A stretch of DNA of 9,188 nucleotides from Bacteroidales bacterium. Lineage in GTDB: Bacteria > Bacteroidota > Bacteroidia > Bacteroidales > JAADGE01. A model generated the notes under the pieces. It was given only the letters and a program-made list of their open reading frames with translations. It did not search any database and was not told where the DNA came from. This document shows, one piece after another, positions 7,004 to 9,188 of this stretch. The number at the start of each line of letters is the position of its first letter. Positions within the stretch are counted from its first letter, which is position 1. The stretch is taken from positions 1 to 9,188 of the forward strand of contig JANTGL010000092.1 in assembly GCA_024762915.1 (NCBI GenBank), in the 5' to 3' direction. Position numbers and translations under genes: made by a program.

Positions 7004-7858
7004 ATGAAAAATTTCTTTGTATTTAATGAAGGGTTCTCAAAAAGTAAGACCGCATCTTATATCTTGTCTTTACAACTAAGTAACAGCGGATATTCTTATA
7101 CGATCGTTGACACGGCAAGCAGCAGTTATGCTGCAGTAAATCATCATAATTTTGATAAAAAGCTATCGGATAAATCCCTGGTTGAAAAAGCTGAATCAAT
7201 GCTGAAAGAAGATTTGTTTTTAAGTAAAAACTACAAAACCGTATTCTTTTCTGTCATTGAAAGCAAATCAACCTTAGTGCCGAAAAAGATGTTTGATAGG
7301 AAACAAATAAAAAAATATTTTACCTTTAATCAAACGCTTGATGAATACGAAGAATTGCATTTTAATTATATTAAAAAAGCAGATGCTTATAATATTTTTG
7401 CCATCCCTTCTGATATAACAACATTAATGGTGAATAAGTTTCCCGAAGTTATTTTTGTACATCATAATAATGTTTTTGTAAATGATATTATTACAAGAGC
7501 AGAAAATCTTAAATTTAAATTACCGTATATACAAATTAATATTAATTCAGGTTCCTTTGATATCGGTATATTCAAGGATGATAAATTCCAAATGATAAAT
7601 ACATATCAGTACACTGATGATAATGATTTTATTTATTATGTTCTGAATACGATTAATCAATATGATATAAAATTAAATAAAGCCTACATAAATTTCTCCG
7701 GTTTTATAGAAAAAGATACTGAATTCTATTATTTGGTCCATCAATACATTCCTAAAATTAACTTTTTAAAGTTAAATACAGGACTTGCATTTAATTTTAA
7801 AGATGTGGATGACCATCTTTTTTATAATTTGCTGAATTTGCATAATGAGGATTATTAG
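7004..7858 (+). CDS. DUF3822 family protein, degenerate actin-like (ASKHA/PilM-GspL-like) fold suspected
   Basis: A 284-residue soluble protein with no signal peptide or membrane helix, so cytoplasmic. ATG 7004 is chosen over a TTG at 6959 because the promoter box at 6945-6952 puts the transcript start at about 6959. I assign DUF3822 from its N-terminal layout, its length and its position directly before rsmD, an arrangement I recall across Bacteroidota. The order of elements resembles a PilM/GspL-type ASKHA protein: a strand pair near the N-terminus (SYILSLQLSNSGYSYTIVD); a middle strand-helix unit (YNIFAIPSDITTLMVN); a phosphate-2-like hairpin (QININSGSFDIGIFKDDKF); and a late strand-turn-helix (KAYINFSGFIEKD) where the adenosine motif would be. 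The glycine pairs needed for nucleotide binding are missing, as in GspL-like members. The family call is fairly sure; the fold reading is inference. The 3' end overlaps rsmD by 14 nt. Confidence 0.8.
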   Translation: MKNFFVFNEGFSKSKTASYILSLQLSNSGYSYTIVDTASSSYAAVNHHNFDKKLSDKSLVEKAESMLKEDLFLSKNYKTVFFSVIESKSTLVPKKMFDRKQIKKYFTFNQTLDEYEELHFNYIKKADAYNIFAIPSDITTLMVNKFPEVIFVHHNNVFVNDIITRAENLKFKLPYIQININSGSFDIGIFKDDKFQMINTYQYTDDNDFIYYVLNTINQYDIKLNKAYINFSGFIEKDTEFYYLVHQYIPKINFLKLNTGLAFNFKDVDDHLFYNLLNLHNEDY

Positions 7859-8381
7859 AGGCAAGTATAAAGGCCGTAAAATTATTGCTCCCAAAGGATT
7901 TACATCCCGACCCACAACAGATTTTGCTAAAGAATCACTTTTTAATATATTACAAAATAATTACCGGTTACAAGACGCTGTTGTTCTTGATTTATTCTCC
8001 GGAACAGGAAATATTAGTTTGGAATTTCTTTCGGAAGAGTGTAAAAAAATAACGGCAATTGATAATAACAGGAATTATATTTTCCATATAAAAAAACAAT
8101 TTGATGAATTGTTTCCTTCTAAAGGAACCGCAATTTGTGATGATGTTTTTAGATTTTGCAAAAATCAAGAACTGAATTATGATATCATTTTTGCCGATCC
8201 GCCGTTTAATGATTCTATTGTTAAAGATTTACCCGAAATCATTTTTAATAACCCTGCTTTGAATCCGAATGTCTTGTTTATTCTGGAACATTCCAAACAA
8301 TATGATTTTTCAGAAAATATCTTTTTTAAAGAAAAACGGAAGTACGGAAATGTTAATTTCAGTTTTTTTGAAAAAAAATGA
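7845..8381 (+). CDS. rsmD: 16S rRNA (guanine-N2)-methyltransferase RsmD
   Basis: A 178-residue SAM-dependent methyltransferase, the usual RsmD length. It begins MRIIRGKYKGRKI, the family's N-terminal signature. RPTTDFAKESLFNIL (22-36) is the conserved substrate/SAM-proximal block. VVLDLFSGTGNISLE (46-60) is the SAM-binding motif I, and AID at 71-73 gives the acidic residue after the second strand. FADPPF (116-121) is the catalytic [D/N]PPF motif of N2-guanine and N6-adenine methylases. In E. coli RsmD methylates G966 of 16S rRNA on the assembled small-subunit head; the same role is expected here. Translation starts inside the end of the DUF3822 gene (14-nt overlap, different frame), which points to translational coupling. 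The gene ends 9 nt before the -33 box of the tRNA promoter. Confidence 0.95.
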   Translation: MRIIRGKYKGRKIIAPKGFTSRPTTDFAKESLFNILQNNYRLQDAVVLDLFSGTGNISLEFLSEECKKITAIDNNRNYIFHIKKQFDELFPSKGTAICDDVFRFCKNQELNYDIIFADPPFNDSIVKDLPEIIFNNPALNPNVLFILEHSKQYDFSENIFFKEKRKYGNVNFSFFEKK

Positions 8382-8389
8382 AATATTCT

Positions 8390-8419
8390 TTTGCAGTAAA
8401 AAAAAGTAATATATATTTG
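8390..8419 (+). promoter_or_regulatory. Bacteroidota promoter of tRNA-Asp
   Basis: A perfect -33 TTTG (8390-8393) and a perfect -7 box TATATTTG (8412-8419) lie 18 nt apart. The -7 box ends 19 nt before the tRNA, so the primary transcript carries a leader of roughly 12 nt. This is the best promoter in the window and supports the phylum assignment. Confidence 0.8.
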
Positions 8420-8438
8420 CACTCGCTTTCAGCGAAAA

Positions 8439-8515
8439 GGTCCGGTAGTTCAGTTGGTTAGAATACATGCCTGTCACGCATGGGGTCGCGAGTTCAAGTC
8501 TCGTCCGGACCGCCA
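8439..8515 (+). tRNA. tRNA-Asp (anticodon GTC), CCA encoded
   Basis: A 77-nt cloverleaf. The acceptor stem pairs GGTCCGG with CCGGACC perfectly, followed by the discriminator G and an encoded CCA (8513-8515). The D-arm is GTTC/GAAT with a closing G-U wobble. The anticodon stem pairs CATGC with GCATG around CTGTCAC, giving anticodon GTC at 8473-8475. The T-arm is GCGAG/CTCGT around TTCAAGT. Anticodon GTC and discriminator G73 both fit aspartate. It is a single tRNA with its own promoter and terminator. Confidence 0.97.
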
Positions 8516-8524
8516 AGAAAATAC

Positions 8525-8562
8525 AAAAGTCCTTGTTAATCATCGTATTAACAAGGACTTTT
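8525..8562. terminator. Intrinsic terminator after tRNA-Asp, probably bidirectional
   Basis: A perfect 16-bp stem: left arm 8525-8540, right arm 8547-8562, with a 6-nt loop CATCGT. The core is AGTCCTTGTTAAT. On the plus strand it ends in TTTT followed by ACTTTTTC, a good T-rich tail for the tRNA transcript. On the minus strand the arm also ends in TTTT, 32 nt beyond the stop of the convergent histidine kinase gene, so it can serve both. Confidence 0.88.
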
Positions 8563-8594
8563 ACTTTTTCATATTATGAGTAAAACCAATTCGT

Positions 8595-9188
8595 TTAAAC
8601 TACCGGTTTATAAGGAATTGTAAAATAAAAAGTTGATCCTTCATTTTTAACCGATTCAACCCAAATTTTACCGTTTAAAAGATTTGTACATGCTTTCGCA
8701 ATTGCCAAGCCGAGTCCCGTACCGCCGTATTTCTTTTCGGTGGATTCATCCGATTGCCTGAAACGTTCAAAAATTAAATTTAATTCATTTTTCGGAATTC
8801 CTATACCTGAATCTTTTACCGAAAACAGGATCATAGATTCTTGATTTAAAGTATAAGAAATTTCAATTTCTCCGGTATCAGTAAATTTTACGGCATTACT
8901 TATTAAGTTAATTAATATTTGTCTTAATCTGAGACTGTCGGTGTATATTATATCCTGATTATCATTAAAACCTTTATTAAGTGTGATTTTGACGTGTTCT
9001 TTATTTTCTTTAATTAAATTCAGAATAAAAAAATCTTTTAATTCATTCAATAAAAAGTTCAAATTACATTTAGATTCTTCTATTTTTATTTGATTCGATT
9101 CCAACTTAGAGATATCAATTATATCATTAATTAGATTGAGAAGGTGTTTTCCTCCGGTTTCGATAATTTTGATGTATTCTTTTTGTTT
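8595..9188 (-). CDS. Sensor histidine kinase, C-terminal part (partial at the window edge)
   Basis: The minus-strand frame is open from the window end to the stop at 8595, giving 197 visible residues without a start. The TTG at 9104 is an internal Leu codon, not a start. The first ~30 residues (KQKEYIKIIETGGKHLLNLI, then NDIIDISKLE) are the second helix of a HisKA dimerisation domain; the phosphorylated His lies just outside. The HATPase domain follows: N-box RQILINLISNAVKFT at 89-103, G1 DSGIGIP at 126-132, F-box IFERFRQ at 139-145, and G2 GGTGLGLAI at 155-163. The chain ends at FTIPYKPVV, so there is no receiver or Hpt domain after the catalytic domain. KLE and RQSDESTEKKYGGTG are typical of BarA/hybrid-type kinases. 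The sensed signal depends on the missing N-terminus. Confidence 0.95.
   Translation of the reverse strand, partial: KQKEYIKIIETGGKHLLNLINDIIDISKLESNQIKIEESKCNLNFLLNELKDFFILNLIKENKEHVKITLNKGFNDNQDIIYTDSLRLRQILINLISNAVKFTDTGEIEISYTLNQESMILFSVKDSGIGIPKNELNLIFERFRQSDESTEKKYGGTGLGLAIAKACTNLLNGKIWVESVKNEGSTFYFTIPYKPVV

Noticed and set aside
8177..8422. Minus-strand frame of 81 codons opposite the end of rsmD and the tRNA promoter
   Set aside because: Antisense to the conserved DPPF region of rsmD; no independent support.
8439..8562. tRNA-Asp 3' end as an integration (att) site
   Set aside because: The tRNA is followed directly by its terminator and a chromosomal-type kinase gene; no integrase or second copy of the tRNA 3' end is visible.
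1..9188. CRISPR array, insertion sequence, riboswitch or rRNA
   Set aside because: No spaced direct repeats, transposase motifs, terminal inverted repeats with target duplications, or structured leader longer than about 50 nt were seen.

Overview
The window is AT-rich, gene-dense chromosomal DNA that fits a member of the Bacteroidota, most like a Bacteroidales-type or marine lineage. Four signs support this. Promoter -7 boxes of the form TAnnTTTG lie upstream of several genes. Start codons follow A-rich leaders rather than strong Shine-Dalgarno sites. The gene families are typical of the phylum: DUF3822 next to rsmD, a helix-hairpin-helix outer-membrane barrel, and an LBF_2804-like membrane protein. 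The signal peptides and the 'SQ' cleavage-site style also fit. I see no insertion sequence, integrase, phage gene or CRISPR array.

Layout. (1) 35-948, plus strand: a lipoprotein of unknown function with a glycine-rich hydrophobic tail, followed after 2 nt by a 57-residue two-helix membrane protein. (2) 985-1019: a perfect palindrome with 17-bp arms between convergent genes. (3) 5742-1027, minus strand, in order of transcription: a RecD-like/SF1B DNA helicase, 15 nt later an LBF_2804-like membrane protein, then 75 nt later an outer-membrane barrel with an N-terminal ComEA-like HhH region. (4) 5888-6808, plus strand, divergent from the helicase: a four-helix membrane protein with a large soluble C-terminal domain that begins with a pilin-like helix; it has its own promoter and a strong terminator. 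(5) 7004-8381, plus strand: a DUF3822 protein and rsmD, overlapping by 14 nt, with their own promoter. (6) 8439-8515: tRNA-Asp(GTC) with promoter and terminator. (7) 8595-9188, minus strand: the C-terminal part of a sensor histidine kinase that runs off the window.

How the genes may relate. RsmD (16S rRNA methylation), the helicase and tRNA-Asp are housekeeping functions. The less understood part is a group of envelope proteins around the helicase. DUF3822 reads like a degenerate actin-like (ASKHA) protein of the PilM/GspL kind, the 5888-6808 product has a pilin-like periplasmic start, and the HhH barrel could bring a DNA-binding element to the outer membrane. A trans-envelope assembly, perhaps handling DNA, is a testable idea but is inference only.

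Three start or boundary points matter to a user. The helicase most likely starts at ATG 5742, not at the upstream TTG at 5760. The DUF3822 protein starts at ATG 7004, not at the TTG at 6959, which lies about where transcription should begin. The kinase reading frame is open to the window edge, so the gene is partial.
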